Made by a program: the position numbers and the translations under genes | Shown: positions 47,463-60,195 of the stretch, piece by piece | Position numbering within the stretch: the first letter of the stretch is position 1 | Layout of the letters: each line of letters starts with the position of its first letter | Source of the DNA: Cannabis sativa | Taxonomy: Eukaryota > Streptophyta > Magnoliopsida > Rosales > Cannabaceae | Direction: 5' to 3' | Assembly: GCF_029168945.1 (NCBI RefSeq) | Contig: NC_083602.1 | Coordinates: 8,739,850-8,803,849, forward strand | Length of the DNA stretch: 64,000 bases | Notes under the pieces: model-generated | The model's database searches: none | What the model was told of the DNA's origin: nothing | What the model saw: the letters and a program-made list of their open reading frames with translations, nothing else

Positions 47463-49333
47463 TGTTGGGTTTTATGCCCTAAATAAAATTCCATTTCAAT
47501 GTAATCTCTATTATTCAATATCAATAAAGAAACAGAAGTATTTTTCACTCATTTGTGTGTCATTTGGTTCATGTTATCATTTACTTGTTTATTTGATTTA
47601 TAAATTCATCCAAACCCTTATCACATTTATGTTCTTGTTTATTGTGTCGTCAACACAGTGAAAAGTAATCAAGATTATGTGATTAAAGATATATTCCTAG
47701 ATTTATCAGTATACAGGGTTTAACTGATATGATAATCTACAACATAGTTTACTTGCACCTTGGATAAGTGCTATGTTCTTTCCAGAGAATTGGTTAAAGT
47801 AAAGCTTGGGTTGGATGCATGGAGTATGCATTGAAAGGGACCGATACTGAAATTTGATTCAGATATATTAAACTTACCGTAATATCTGTTCAATTAAATA
47901 TCACCTAGTTGATCCTAGATCAAATGATCTTAATCCTGATATGGTTAGGTTCAATCTCAGGAGTATTACTCATGTTCTTTGATTTTTTAGTTAAGCCTAC
48001 TTTTGGGTCAGGGTGATACGGACATTTTGGGAACATGGTAGTGCAATTGAGTGGGAACGCTAAACATAGATATGGAATCTATAGCTTCTATCTAGAAAAT
48101 AGAAGTGAAATGATAATTTCCTTCAAGTTTGGCTAAACAAAGATAAATGGTTGAGTACTCATTTCAGTTCGCTGAAATATAATTTATACGGGGCTAAGTG
48201 TTTTAAGGATAAAATACATTGAAGGGTGTAACGCTAATTTAATCCCTATACAATGTAGATCATCTATAGAGGATCATTAATTATTGGGATTATAACAATG
48301 GATAATTGATAGTGTATCTATATGGTGGCACATATAGAGCGTTCTATATAGCTGAGAGTGCAATTCCAAGTTCTATGCGTGGATTCAACAAGGAATTAAT
48401 AAGTCAGTGAATTTACTTGGTAAGTTCTAGGTCTGCTTATTGGAAGCTCAGATATATAGGCCCATGGTCCCCATACTAGTTGAGACAATACTACTTGTAA
48501 GACTCAGTCAATTGATTTTGATTAATCAATTATAATTCTAAAATTAGACTATGTCTAGTTTATGAATTTTCACTAAGCAAGGGCTTAATTGTGAAGAAAG
48601 AGATTCTAGGGTTCATTTGCTAATTAAGAGACTTTGGTTAGTCTAATTAATCAATATATTAAATGACATTATTATTTAATAATTAATTTTTAGTTATTAA
48701 ATAGTTGGAATTGGCATTTAAATGGTTAAATTAGAAAATTGGCGTTTTTGAGAAAATGAGATGTAGAAATGATAAAATAACAAAATTGCAAAAATGGGGC
48801 CCAATATCCTTAGCCTAGGCCGGCCACTTATGTAGGTATTTATCATTTATTTTTTCATTATTTTAATGCCAAATAAATCTAACCTAACCCTAGGTGGTTG
48901 ACTATAAATAGGTAGTGATGGCTTTAGAAAAAGATTATGCATCTTATTCCTTCAGAGAAAAACTGAGTGCCTTCTTCCTTAACCTAGCCGCCACCCTCTC
49001 TCCCTCTTCTTCACCATTGAAACCGAACCCTTGAGTGATAGAGTGAGTGCCCACACACATCAAGTGGTACCTCAATCATAGTGTGGAAGATTGTGAAGAA
49101 TCCAGATTCAAGAGAAGGACATTGGGGCTCAGATCTTGGTGATACTCTGCAACAGAAAGGATACAAGGGTTAGAGATCTGGGTGGAAGGAGACATTATAT
49201 TCTGCTGCAACCACTGTAAGGTTTCTCATACTTTATATGTGTTTATTTAATATCGTTTTAGAAGTTCATATTTAGGATGTTTAAACAACATACTTGTTAG
49301 TAAATCTAAGATCCTGGTAAAATAATTCCAACA
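47463..49333 (+). repeat. Solo LTR of the 1.9-kb copia family
   Basis: It runs TGTTGGGTTTTATGCCC to TTCCAACA, 1871 bp, with a perfect TSD, ATACT, at 47458-47462 and 49334-49338. Removing it restores the Tekay RT frame (FTRPSI then SPWRAL). The conserved block is at 48015-48031 with one change. Confidence 0.92.
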
Positions 49334-50116
49334 ATACTTGGTCGGGTAAACCCCAGATCAAGCATCCCTTGAAGTTGTAACTTTAGTTCCTTAACTTTTG
49401 TCGGAGCCATTTGATAAGGTTCCTTAGATACTGGCTTTTCTCCTAGTGCTAAATCAATTATATAATTTATCTCCCGCTGTGGTGGTAAGCTAGGTAAATC
49501 CCCCTAGAAAACATCCAAAAATTCTTATACTATTTTGATGTCCTCAAGCCCACATACTCTAGGTCTTCTAGTGTCTATCAAAACCACTAGAAATCTAACA
49601 CATCCATATCGTAAAAGGTGTCTAGCTTTTAATATCGAGCTGAATGAAATTTGGGAACCCTGAATTGTTCCCACAAAGACAAATGGCTCTTTACCCTCAG
49701 GCTAAAAAGTCACAATTTTTCTCTTACAATCAATGTTGGCAACATATTTAGATAGAAAATCCATTCCGAGAATGATGTCAAAATGACCTAAAACTAGCTC
49801 GACAAGATCAACACTTAACTCTCTACCATCCACTATGATTTTCATAGACCGAACAAAACTCTAGGAGATAACTAACACTTAATAAGAAATAGGGTAATAA
49901 ACCTTATCTCATAATTGTCACGAGACCTACCAAATTTATCAATGACTCTAGCCTCCACACACGCGTGTGTAGCTTCATAATAAAAATTTTACAAAATAAA
50001 GAGAGTTATTAATGATAAGTTAACCTGTTACAATTGATGGACTGGCCTCTACATCACCCTAGGTAATGGCAAACATTTGAGCTTGAGTGGGTTTTTCCTA
50101 ATTTTTCGGTACTTCT

Positions 50117-52034
50117 TGTTGGAATTAATTTTACCAGGATCTTAGATCTACTCACAAGTATGTTGATTTAACAACCTAAATATGAACTTCTAAAACGATG
50201 AACAAAACACATAAAAGTTAAGAATAACTTACAGTGATGGCAGCGAAATTAAGTGTCTCCTTCCACTCAGATCATTAACCCTTGATTCCTGTCTGTAGCA
50301 GAGTATAATCAAGATCTGAGCCCGAATGTCCTTCAGTTGGATGTGATCCTTCACAGTCTTCCAAACTATGATTGAGGTACTGAGTGATGTGTGTGGGCAC
50401 TTCTCTCTCACAAGGAATTTCGAAATTTCTCTCTTCTTTTCTCTCTTATTTTCGTGGGTTATCAAGGATACAAGAGAAGAGAACAAGGGCTGCTATATAT
50501 AGGGAAAAGGGAGACCACAACTTTCCAAATAAGCAGTTTCCTCTTTTACTTTGTAATTGATTAACTACCTTATTTAGTGTGATCCACCACTTTCCTATTT
50601 TTTCTAGGCTTTGATTAGCAATTACATGGCAATTAAAATTGAAAATAATAATTGGGAAACATGCAAGCATGTGGCCGGCCATGGTGTGTATGGGCCTCAC
50701 ATGGATTTTGCAGTTTCCTCAATTTTATTTCTATTTCTCCAAAAATGCCCTTTTTCCAATTCTAATCATTTAAATGCCAAAACTAATTATTTAATAACTA
50801 AAATAGATTATTAAATAATATTGTCATTTAATATAATTATTAATTAGACATAAAAAGTCTCTTAATTAATAATTAAACCTAGAAACCATTTTATTTACAA
50901 TTTCATCCTTAAACTGTGAGAATTCACAAATTAGACATAGTCTAACTTTTAGAATTATAATTGATTAATCATAAATCAATTATAGAGTCTTACAAACAGT
51001 ATAGTCTCAACTAGAATGGGGACCATGGATCTATATGCTGAGCTTCCAATAAGTTGAACCGATTTACCAAGTAAATCCCTAACTTATTAATTCCTTGTTG
51101 AATCCACTCTTAGAACTTGGAATTGCACTCTCAGACTTATATAGAGCATATTATATGTTTCACGATATCAATATGCTATCTAATTTAACCATTGTTATAA
51201 TCTTAATGTGATTAACAGATCCTCTATATAGATGATTTACATCGAGATGGGACCAATTTACCGTTTACACCCCTCAATGTATTTTGCCCTTTAAAACACT
51301 TAGTTACCTGTAAATGATGTTTTAGTGATCTAATATGTCGTCACTGAAACAAGAGCTCATCCATTTACTTCTATTTAACTAAGATCGAAGGGAATCATCA
51401 CTTTACTTCTATACACCAGTAGAAGCTATAAATTCCATATTTATGTTCAACACTCCCACTCAGTTATGATATCATGTTCCCAAAATATACGTATCACCCT
51501 GACCCCAAAGTAGGCTTAACTAATAAATCAAAGAACATGAATAGCACTCTTGAGATTGAGCCTAAGCATATCAGGATTTAGATTCTCTTAATCTAAGATC
51601 AACTTCTGATATTGACTTGGAAAGATACAACGGTAAGTTTATAATATCTTATCTAAGTTCAATATCGGTCCAGTCCAATGTATACTCCATACATTCGAAA
51701 CTAGTATACTTTACCAATGTCCTGGAAAGAACATAACACTTACTCCAAGTGTAAGTATACTTCATCGCTGATTATCACATCAATGTAAATCCAAAACACC
51801 GATTAATAGGGACCAAATCTTTTGAATCATATAATCACAATCACATTCCATTGTATTGACAATACTGTAATTGTGAATAACTATATGTTTTGGATTTAAC
51901 TGATTTTGTGCATATATCAAATATATATTAAACCATAAACATGTAACATACATGTAATCATAAATCACTTCAAAATTCTAAATTGATAACTAATAAGATT
52001 GTAATGGATTTTATTTAAGGCACAAAACCCAACA
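50117..52034 (-). repeat. 3' LTR of the minus-strand copia element
   Basis: On the + strand it reads TGTTGGAATTAATTTTACC to AAAACCCAACA. The TATA-like TATATATA is at 50494-50501 and the conserved block is at 51479-51495, inverted. Confidence 0.92.
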
Positions 52035-53831
52035 AACTCCCACTTGCACTAACATAAAACAAGTTGTGCATTACAATCAATCTTTTGCCTTGATCCTCTG
52101 ATCAAGTGTAGTATGTTTGAATCCACCTGTATATTTGGAACCAGGTTCATAAATCTTATGAAACATCCTTAACTATATGCTTTACTCATCAAGGGATACT
52201 GAAATCCTTACTGCCCATTAAGTACATCTGAACAAACAGAAGACATATCTCTCAAATTTTAAAATTTGGAATTGAGATAATGCAGTGTAGAATTTTTTTC
52301 AGTAAAATAACTTTCTGGTAATTTCGAATTTACAAAGTTATATCTTCTCTGATGAAGCTTTAATTATTATAGATGGGTTTTAACGCTCTTCTACAATGAT
52401 TCCTCCACCCCCAGAGTAACCACCATCTCAAATTCTTTGTGAGTCGGTGTGGATCATTAAAGCATAGTTCCTTAATATCTAACATATAGGTCACTTTCAT
52501 AAATCTTTCTTGATTGTCCCCTAATGTTCCCCATTTGATTACATCTCAGATGGCTCCCACTCAATAGTAGATGTCTGGTTAAATAATACCTTTAACCTCT
52601 TACTATTGTCTTGAGGGATATCTCGTTGTGACTTATTATCTTAGTCTGAAACTGTAAGTTTCTCTAAGACTAGGTCAACAACATAGCAGTCTAGTATTTG
52701 AAGTGTAAAATACTTGCTAGAGATTAAGCAATCAAATCAAGATACCATAAAATGTTATGAGGATTAGAAATCTTGACTCAAGTCATTCGAATAGACTACG
52801 CAAGAATTCTTCTATCTTATTCTCATAATTCTGATAAGTTATTTCTATCCATGTGAATGGTTAGATTTGTTTTATCAGAGGTGTTCTTAAGTTCCTATCA
52901 CAAATATCAACCAAACGAAGATGGGGAAAGAATTTTAATATTCTCCCACTCAACTAAGGTAATGTGATACATTATCAAAGAACTTTAATGGTATCATTAA
53001 CTATTACAACAGTAAATCTAAACTGGAACATATAATCAAGATCAAGGATTTATACTGATAATAGTTAATTTATTATATTATATCCATGTTTAAATTTATG
53101 TGTCACAAAGAGTACTGTGGAATAAAGTCCACCCCTAAGTTTATAGAGATTATGATCCACCCCTAAAGGTTGTAAAGATCATGATTCCCTAAGTGTGATA
53201 GAGAATATGTGGAGTTGAATATAATCCAGAGTTCATTAGATATAAAAGATCGTTGAACTGCATATTATTCTTAACTTTTCTCCACCCCTATCAGATCAAA
53301 AGATCTTTTTATTAAACAAATTCTCAATAATTGTTCTGGAATTAACAATTATTCATAAACATATAAATAATTTCTAGTGTTTATGTAGTAAGAACTCTGT
53401 AAGGAGTTTAAATAACTATAGAATTTGTATCAATAATAAAAACACATACACATGCAAACATAATAAATATAACAATTGGTAATAGATTTATAAGATAAAG
53501 TATTGAAGCTCAACTCATAGGTTGCAATTTATTTGTAAAAGAAACTTTAATATAAATAAAAAAATTGTTTGCAATATTATGAGAAAATAACAGGGAATAA
53601 AATCCCAAACTTGAAATCCAAATTGTTTGAAAAACTAAACAATTAATTCAAAAATTAAATGAGCTTCTTCTTTATCATAGACGACCTCCATCCACCATCC
53701 AGCTTTCAGATCTAACTCGCTAAGAAATCATCCGAGTTTAAGAAGCTTGAGCTATAAGAAGAATGATAAACGAGGTTAGTAGTCGAGAATTAATAATCCA
53801 AATGGATAATAATTCACTAAAACACATTAGT
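52035..53831 (-). pseudogene. Decayed pol region of the minus-strand copia element
   Basis: Only traces remain after gag. Near 53745-53805 the minus strand reads WIINS, where a copia protease has WIIDSG. Beyond it no catalytic box can be found. With about 1.8 kb left where a copia pol needs over 3 kb, most of pol has been deleted. Confidence 0.5.
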
Positions 53832-54698
53832 TTATAAAGAAATACCTTGTTTCTTTGCAAGAAGCTTAGGACATTGGGATTTCCAATGGCCTTTCTCATT
53901 GCACTAGAAACATTTTCCTTTTGGTGTATCACCAGAAGCTCCAGCCTTTTTGTTCTTAGCTGCTTTCGCAGCTTGAGCTCGATTCTTGGTATTTTTCCAC
54001 TTCTTCTTATTATTGGATTTGGAAGTAGAAGCAACGTGTGCCTCAGGATTACTCGTCTTATTACCATTTCCAGAATTCTGAGGTTTATTCCCTCTTTTCT
54101 TGGGATCTCCAATCGAATTTTCATATGTCTGAAGGTCGTTGACTAAAGTATGAAAGTCTTGTTCCTTCTTGTTCATGACATAATTTGATGTATAGGGCAG
54201 AAAGTCTGGAGTCAGACTATTCAAGATGAGACTCACTTGAGTAGTCTGATCCATTTCAGCACCATGATTCTGGGCTTCCTGGAAATAACTAGCCATCTGG
54301 AGAAGGTGATCACGCACATTCTGATGGGGTTCCATCTGTGCGTTGATGAATTTCTTAGTCGCGTCAAATCGAGACTGGATAGATGCCATACCGAATGGCT
54401 CAATTAACTGCGTCATGATTTCTGCAGCAGTGACAGTGTTTGCAAACCTTGTTTTCAAGGTGTCAACCATGCTGGAAAGCATGAAGTAACGAGCTTTGTT
54501 GTTAGCATTCTGCCAACGCTCGAACTTCTCTTTAACAGCTTTGGTTGCATTATCACCTGGCTGCTCAGGGGACGGCTCAGTCAACACAAACAGGGCACTT
54601 TCACCTATAAGAGCAATATTAATGTTCTCTCTCCATTTTGGGAAGTTAGCTCCATTTAGCTTATTTTCAGTCAACAGTGATAACATGGGATTCGACAT
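53832..54698 (-). pseudogene. gag of the minus-strand copia element, one in-frame stop
   Basis: The start at 54698 (MSNPMLSLLTENKLNG) is followed by an open frame of 264 codons: the capsid-like domain with NFPKWRENINIAL, AETIMTQL-type helices, FINAQMEPHQNVRDHLLQM and TSNYVMNKKEQDF, then a basic linker. The frame hits TAG at 53904-53906 inside the zinc knuckle, between CF and CNEKGHWKSQC, and continues in frame to a TAA at 53832-53834. A single base change in a Q codon would explain the TAG. This is the only long coding frame left in this copia family in the window and shows it descends from a gag-encoding element. Confidence 0.8.
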
Positions 54699-54860
54699 TG
54701 CAATTCAGGATACTACAAGATAATAAATAGATATCAATTATGGTTTAACACAAAATCTTATTCAGATATTATTAGCACATAGCAAGTAGGAATGACTAGA
54801 GAAAATACTAAAAAATGAAATCCTAAATAATTTTCAAGGTTTTCAACAAACTCATATCAG

Positions 54861-54994
54861 TGTCTTGTTTAGGCGAGAGTCAAAGCTATCATCCATTGAA
54901 TAGACTTGTCAGCTCATCTAAAATGACAAACATTCTAGCAACCTTTTATTCCATCGAAAAGAGAATCCGACGTTGTCCCGTTTAGGTGAGAGTC
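54861..54994 (-). repeat. Conserved pre-gag repeated motif
   Basis: The minus strand has GACTCTCGCCTAAACAAGACA (54881 down) and GACTCTCACCTAAACGGGAC (54994 down). These match the two copies of ACTCTCGCCTACCGGGACA in the + strand relative at 38900 and 39011. Here they lie 165-300 bp upstream of the gag ATG. Confidence 0.65.
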
Positions 54995-55214
54995 AAGGTC
55001 ATTCCTATTTCATGAGCTTCCACCATTGTTTCATACGTTTGTAAGTCTTATACAGTCGTCACCATTATGGTGATCAATACTAGTATAAAAAACTTACAAA
55101 TATACTTATCTTTCAAGATTAAACAGCGCTAACTTGCTAATGAACGTTCCTCCATTAGGGAGGACTACTCACTAAAACAATTGCTATGTAAAACCAACAA
55201 TGGAGATCGAATAT

Positions 55215-58183
55215 CTTAATAATAAAGCTCATTATTTAAAATGTATTTTCTTCTATTATTTATTTATTTTATATATATATTTATTAAATTTTAAATTTAG
55301 AATAAAACTCTAAATAAAATTTAATTTAATATTTGTAAAATTAAACTTAGATGGTTAAGAAAATAAAATGAATTATTTCCATCTCAGTATTAATTTTCCA
55401 ACAAATATTAAGAAAATTAGTTAATTTAAGTTGTATTAATTTAAATTAATTTGCAACTCAAATTAAAATTTTCTACATATATATATATATTGTATTTCCA
55501 AAAATATACAATTTTCGAAATACATTAAAATAAATCAAACTTTACTTAGAAAAAATACTTCAATCAAAAATACTATCTATCTAGATTTTATCTATCTAGA
55601 TTTTCTTGACTAATTAATTCAATTTCTAATAATATATTTTAGTTCCTTTATTTTAAATTAATCATTAAATGAAAAAAATCATTGATTTAAGTTGATTCAA
55701 AATTAATTAGAATAATTAATTGTATAATATATCTTTCAAGATAAATTCAAAATGATCTTGCCTAATCAAATGCAATTTCGAAAAAAATGATTAATAAAAT
55801 AAAATATATTTTGAAAATTATTTAAATTTAAGTTGTTATAAAATACCCAACTTAAAATAACTTTCTATTTAATTAAATATCATGAAAATAACAATATTTA
55901 AGTATCATTATGAAAATCAACTTAGATATTTAATTTTCAATTTAATTAAATGTATTAAATGTATTAAATTCAGGAAATAAATAATTAAGGGTAAAGAATG
56001 CTTAATTATTAATTTCCAATTTAACACTAGAAAAAATATTCTTAACTTGAATTGTACCAAAATTAATTATTAAACAATTAATTTCACAATCAATGATATT
56101 TTCCTATATTAGAAATAATAATTAATATAGAAATAACTATCTAGAAAATATCTTAATTTAACTAAGTATCTTTTCAAGATTTAGAAAATATCTGATTTAA
56201 GTTATTATAGAAAAATCCTATAATTTACAACTTAAAATTTTCCAAATAAAATTTAATTAAATATCAAAATTAGGTGGTAACTACATAATTTAAAGATATT
56301 CTATTTTAAGTTTAAAACCAACTTAAAAATATCTTTTAAGAATCTTCAATAACTAATTCCTAGAATTCTTCAACTTAATATTAAATTCAAAATATATTCA
56401 AATTTAAGTTAAAAAGGAAAATTAGTAATAACTAATTCATAACTTAAATAGGAATATTTAATGAAATAATAAAAGTAAGTTTCAGAAAGAATCTAGTTAG
56501 TTAAAAAAATTCTTTATTTAATTAAATACAAGAAAAATACAAATAGTTTATCTAGAAATAAATTCATTAAACTATGTTTTTTTAAATTAATTTCGAAGAA
56601 ATTAATTATGTTGCTATTCAATTTAATTAGGTCAAACTAGTTTAATTAACCTAGCACAGTTATCCGAATCAGGCAAATGGGCCTTCACAATTGGGGTTAT
56701 TCATGTGAGGGGGGGCTGGGTTCAGTATGTCGTACCCACTTCTAAGGCTCCCAACTCTCACACAAGGCCCAAAAGAGAGGAATTTAACCTTAAAATGAAC
56801 AACTGTTATTAATTGAATAGGCCCATTAACTAAATGAGCCTAAATAAATTCTATCAAGTTATGACATTTTATTTAGCAACAACAACCTATATGTGTCTAT
56901 AACAGAAATTAAACATATAGGCTCACACAGGCACATAGATTTGGATGGACCCTATCATGTTACTAGGTCATACACAGATGAAAGAAGAATGTAAAAATTA
57001 CCTGTTACAAATTATTTACTTGATCTATCATCAATTGAACCATGGGTTAAAATCAGATCATTGGATCTGTCAACAAGTTAACCATGGCAATTTAGATCAA
57101 GTAATAATAGGTTTTAGAAAACTTACAAACAATCTAAAACACATACTCCTGCAACAAGTTAGATTTGGATAGTTGGAAGTAGGATTTATTTAATTTCAAA
57201 CATTAAACTTTATTTAGAAATTTAATTAAAAAATAAATTCCGGTTTTTAAAGAATGAAATAAAAAAAAATTAAATTAAACCTACAATTTTGAAAAATTAG
57301 GTTTTGAGTAACCTAAATATCATTTCAAAATAAATTTCCTAACTTTCCTTTTAAATTTCATGTTATTTAATAAATTAAACATTCAATAAAATAGAAAATG
57401 GTAAATACATACCCTTTTCTGATTTTATAATTTAATTTAAGTAAAAATAACAGAATTTAAAAGTTAACAAAAATATCTTATTTCCCCTTCTAAAATACCA
57501 TGATGATGGTAATCTTATTCTAAATAAGGTCAAATTACAAAAAAGAATATTTTTATAAAAAAAAATTCTGACATTTTATTTAAAATAATAGAAAATAATC
57601 AAAATTTAAAAGAAATAAGAAAAGAGGTAAGCAATACTTGATTTTAACCTATTTTAAAATTCAAATTACACTAATATCTAAAATAAAATTAATTTAAATC
57701 TGATAATTAGATTTGAAAATTGAAAAACAAAAATCAAAATACAAAACTACACAAAAAATCGAAAGTTAATTCCATGAAATAGCATGAAAAATCGAAGAAA
57801 ACGAAAAATAAGGCGGGTGGTGCGGACAGTATGCAAAACACACTGTCCGCGCGCGCAGGAGTGGGGAATTGCCGAGTAAACTCGACGCAAGGGTCCCCTT
57901 GCATGATTTCCGCGCGCGTAGGTAGGGTGATCACCACCCCAATTTTTTCCGATTTTAAAAAATTCATAACTATTTCAAATTAAATCGAAATCGAGTTCTG
58001 TAAAAAGGTAAATTGCTTAGAATTTCCCAAACTATCCAATAAAAATAATTTTAGATACAGATAATCAATTATTTTTCCCAGAATTCACAAACATCAATCA
58101 AATATCAATATGACACATCATGAAACTATCCAAATCACAAACAAATCGTTTTAAGTCCAAATTTCTTGCAAGCAAATCATTTA
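55215..58183 (-). other. Long AT-rich leader of the minus-strand copia element
   Basis: About 3 kb lacking any coding frame, with degenerate TTAAGTTG words like those in 35563-38650. A CpG-rich island lies at 57811-57945, close to the PBS. It includes a 9-bp-stem hairpin (GCGGACAGT at 57822-57830 with ACTGTCCGC at 57842-57850) and two CGCGCGCG tracts (57848-57855 and 57911-57918). Confidence 0.6.
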
Positions 58184-58200
58184 CCATGGCTCTGGTGCCA
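58184..58200 (-). other. Primer-binding site of the minus-strand copia element
   Basis: The minus strand reads TGGCACCAGAGCCATGG two bases inside the 5' LTR. It resembles the initiator-Met site TGGTATCAGAGCC with changes in the middle. Confidence 0.75.
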
Positions 58201-58202
58201 GT

Positions 58203-60122
58203 TGATGGAATTAATTTTACCAAGATCTTAGATCTACTCACAAGTATGTTGATTTAACAACCTAAATATGAACTTCTAAAACGATGAACAAAATACATAA
58301 AAGTTAAGAATAACTTACAGTGATGGCAGCGGAATTAAGTGTCTCCTTCCACTCAGATCTCTAACCCTTGATTCCTGTCTGTAGCAGAGTATAATCAAGA
58401 TCTGAGCACGAATGTCCTTCAGTTGGATGTGATCCTTCACAGTCTTCCAAACTATGATTGAGGTACTGAGTGATGTGTGTGGGCACTTCTCTCTCACAAG
58501 GAATTTCGAAATTTCTCTCTTCTTTTCTCTCTTATTTTCGTGGGTTATCAAGCATACAAGAGAAGAGAACAAGGGCTGCTATATATAGGGAAAAGGGAGA
58601 GCACAACTTTCCAAATAAGCAGTTTCCTCTTTTACTGTGTAATTGATTAACTGCCTTATTTAGTGTGATCCACCACTTTCCTATTTTTGCTAGGCTTTGA
58701 TTAACAATTACATGGCAATTAAAATTGAAAATAATAATTGGGAAACATGCAAGCATGTGGCCAGCCATGGTGTGTATGGGCCTCACATGGATTTTGCAGT
58801 TTCCTCAATTTTATATCTATTTCTCAAAAAATGCCATTTTTCCAATTCTAATCATTTAAATGCCAAAACTAATTATTTAATAACTAAAATAGATTATTAA
58901 ATAATATTGTCACTTAGTATAATTATTAATTAGACATACAAAGTCTCTTAATTAATAATTAAACCTAGAAACTCTTTTATTTACAATTTCATCCTTAAAC
59001 TGTGAGAATTCACAAATTAGACATAGTCTAACTTTTAGAATTATAATTGATTAATCATAAATCAATTATAGAGTCTTACAAACAGTATAGTCTGAACTAG
59101 AATGGGGACCATGGATCTATATGCTGAGCTTCCAATAAGTTGAACCGATTTACCAAGTAAATCCCTAACTTATTAATTTCTTGTGGAATCCACTCTTAGA
59201 ACTTGGAATTGCACTCTCAGACTTATATAGAGCATATTATATGTTTCACGATATCAATATGCTATCTAATTTAACCATTGTTATAATCTTAATGTGATTA
59301 ACAGATCCTCTATATAGATGATTTACATCGAGATGGGACCAATTTACCGTTTACACCCCTCAATGTATTTTGCCCTTTAAAACACTTAGCTACCTGTAAA
59401 TGATGTTTTAGTGATCTAATATGTAGTCACTGAAACGAGAGCTCATCCATTTACTTCTATTTAACTAAGCTCGAAGGGAATCATCACTTTACTTCTATAC
59501 ACCAGTAGAAGCTATAGATTCCATATTTATGTTCAGCACTCCCACTCAGTTATGCTATCATGTTCCCAAAATATACGTATCACCCTGACCCAAAAGTAGG
59601 CTTAATTAATAAATCAAAGAACATGAATAACACTCCTGAGATTGAGCCTAAGCATATCAGGATTTAGATTCTCTTAATCTAAGATCAACTTCTGATATTG
59701 ACTTGGAAAGATACAACGGTAAAATTATAATATCTTATCTAAGTTCAATATCGGTCCAGTCCAATGTATACTCCATACATTCGAAACTAGTATACTTTAC
59801 CAATGTCCTGGAAAGAACATAACACTTACTCCAAGTGTAAGTATACTTCATCGCTGATTATCACATCAGTGTGAATCCAAAACACTGATGAACAGGGACC
59901 AAATCTTTTGAATCATATAATCACAATCACATTCCACTGTATTGACAATACTGTAATTGTGAATAACTATATGTTCTGGATTTAACTGATTTTGTGCATA
60001 TATCAAATATATATATTAAACCATAAACATGTAACATACATGTAATCATAAATCACTTCAAAATTCTAAATTGATAACTAATCAAATTGTAATGGGTTTT
60101 ATTTAGGACACAAAACCCAACA
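58203..60122 (-). repeat. 5' LTR of the minus-strand copia element
   Basis: It reads TGATGGAATTAATTTTACC to AAAACCCAACA on the + strand. The TATA-like TATATATA is at 58580-58587 and the conserved block is at 59565-59581, inverted. Confidence 0.92.
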
Positions 60123-60195
60123 CTTCCATCTTTTGTTGTGGACAATCTCGTTGATAGTGGCCCATCAAACCACATTGGTAATATGCCATGGGTTT

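Larger units (their letters stand above)
50117..60122 (-). mobile_element. Complete 10-kb copia-family element, minus strand, with gag
   Basis: The LTRs are 50117-52034 (3') and 58203-60122 (5'), about 1.92 kb each, flanked by CTTCT (50112-50116) and CTTCC (60123-60127), a TSD with one mismatch. The PBS is TGGCACCAGAGCCATGG, read down from 58200. The purine tract AGTGCAAGTGGGAG lies against the 3' LTR. By eye the LTRs differ at about 45 sites (roughly 2.4%). The order is 5' LTR, 3.5-kb leader, gag, then short decayed pol. It belongs to the same family as 33637-43758 but to a different subgroup, and lies inside the Tekay fragment. Confidence 0.9.

Noticed and set aside
50229..50486. An 85-codon frame shared by both LTRs of the minus-strand element (also 58315-58572).
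   Set aside because: Same explanation: LTR sequence identity. The region holds the promoter-to-leader part of the LTR.
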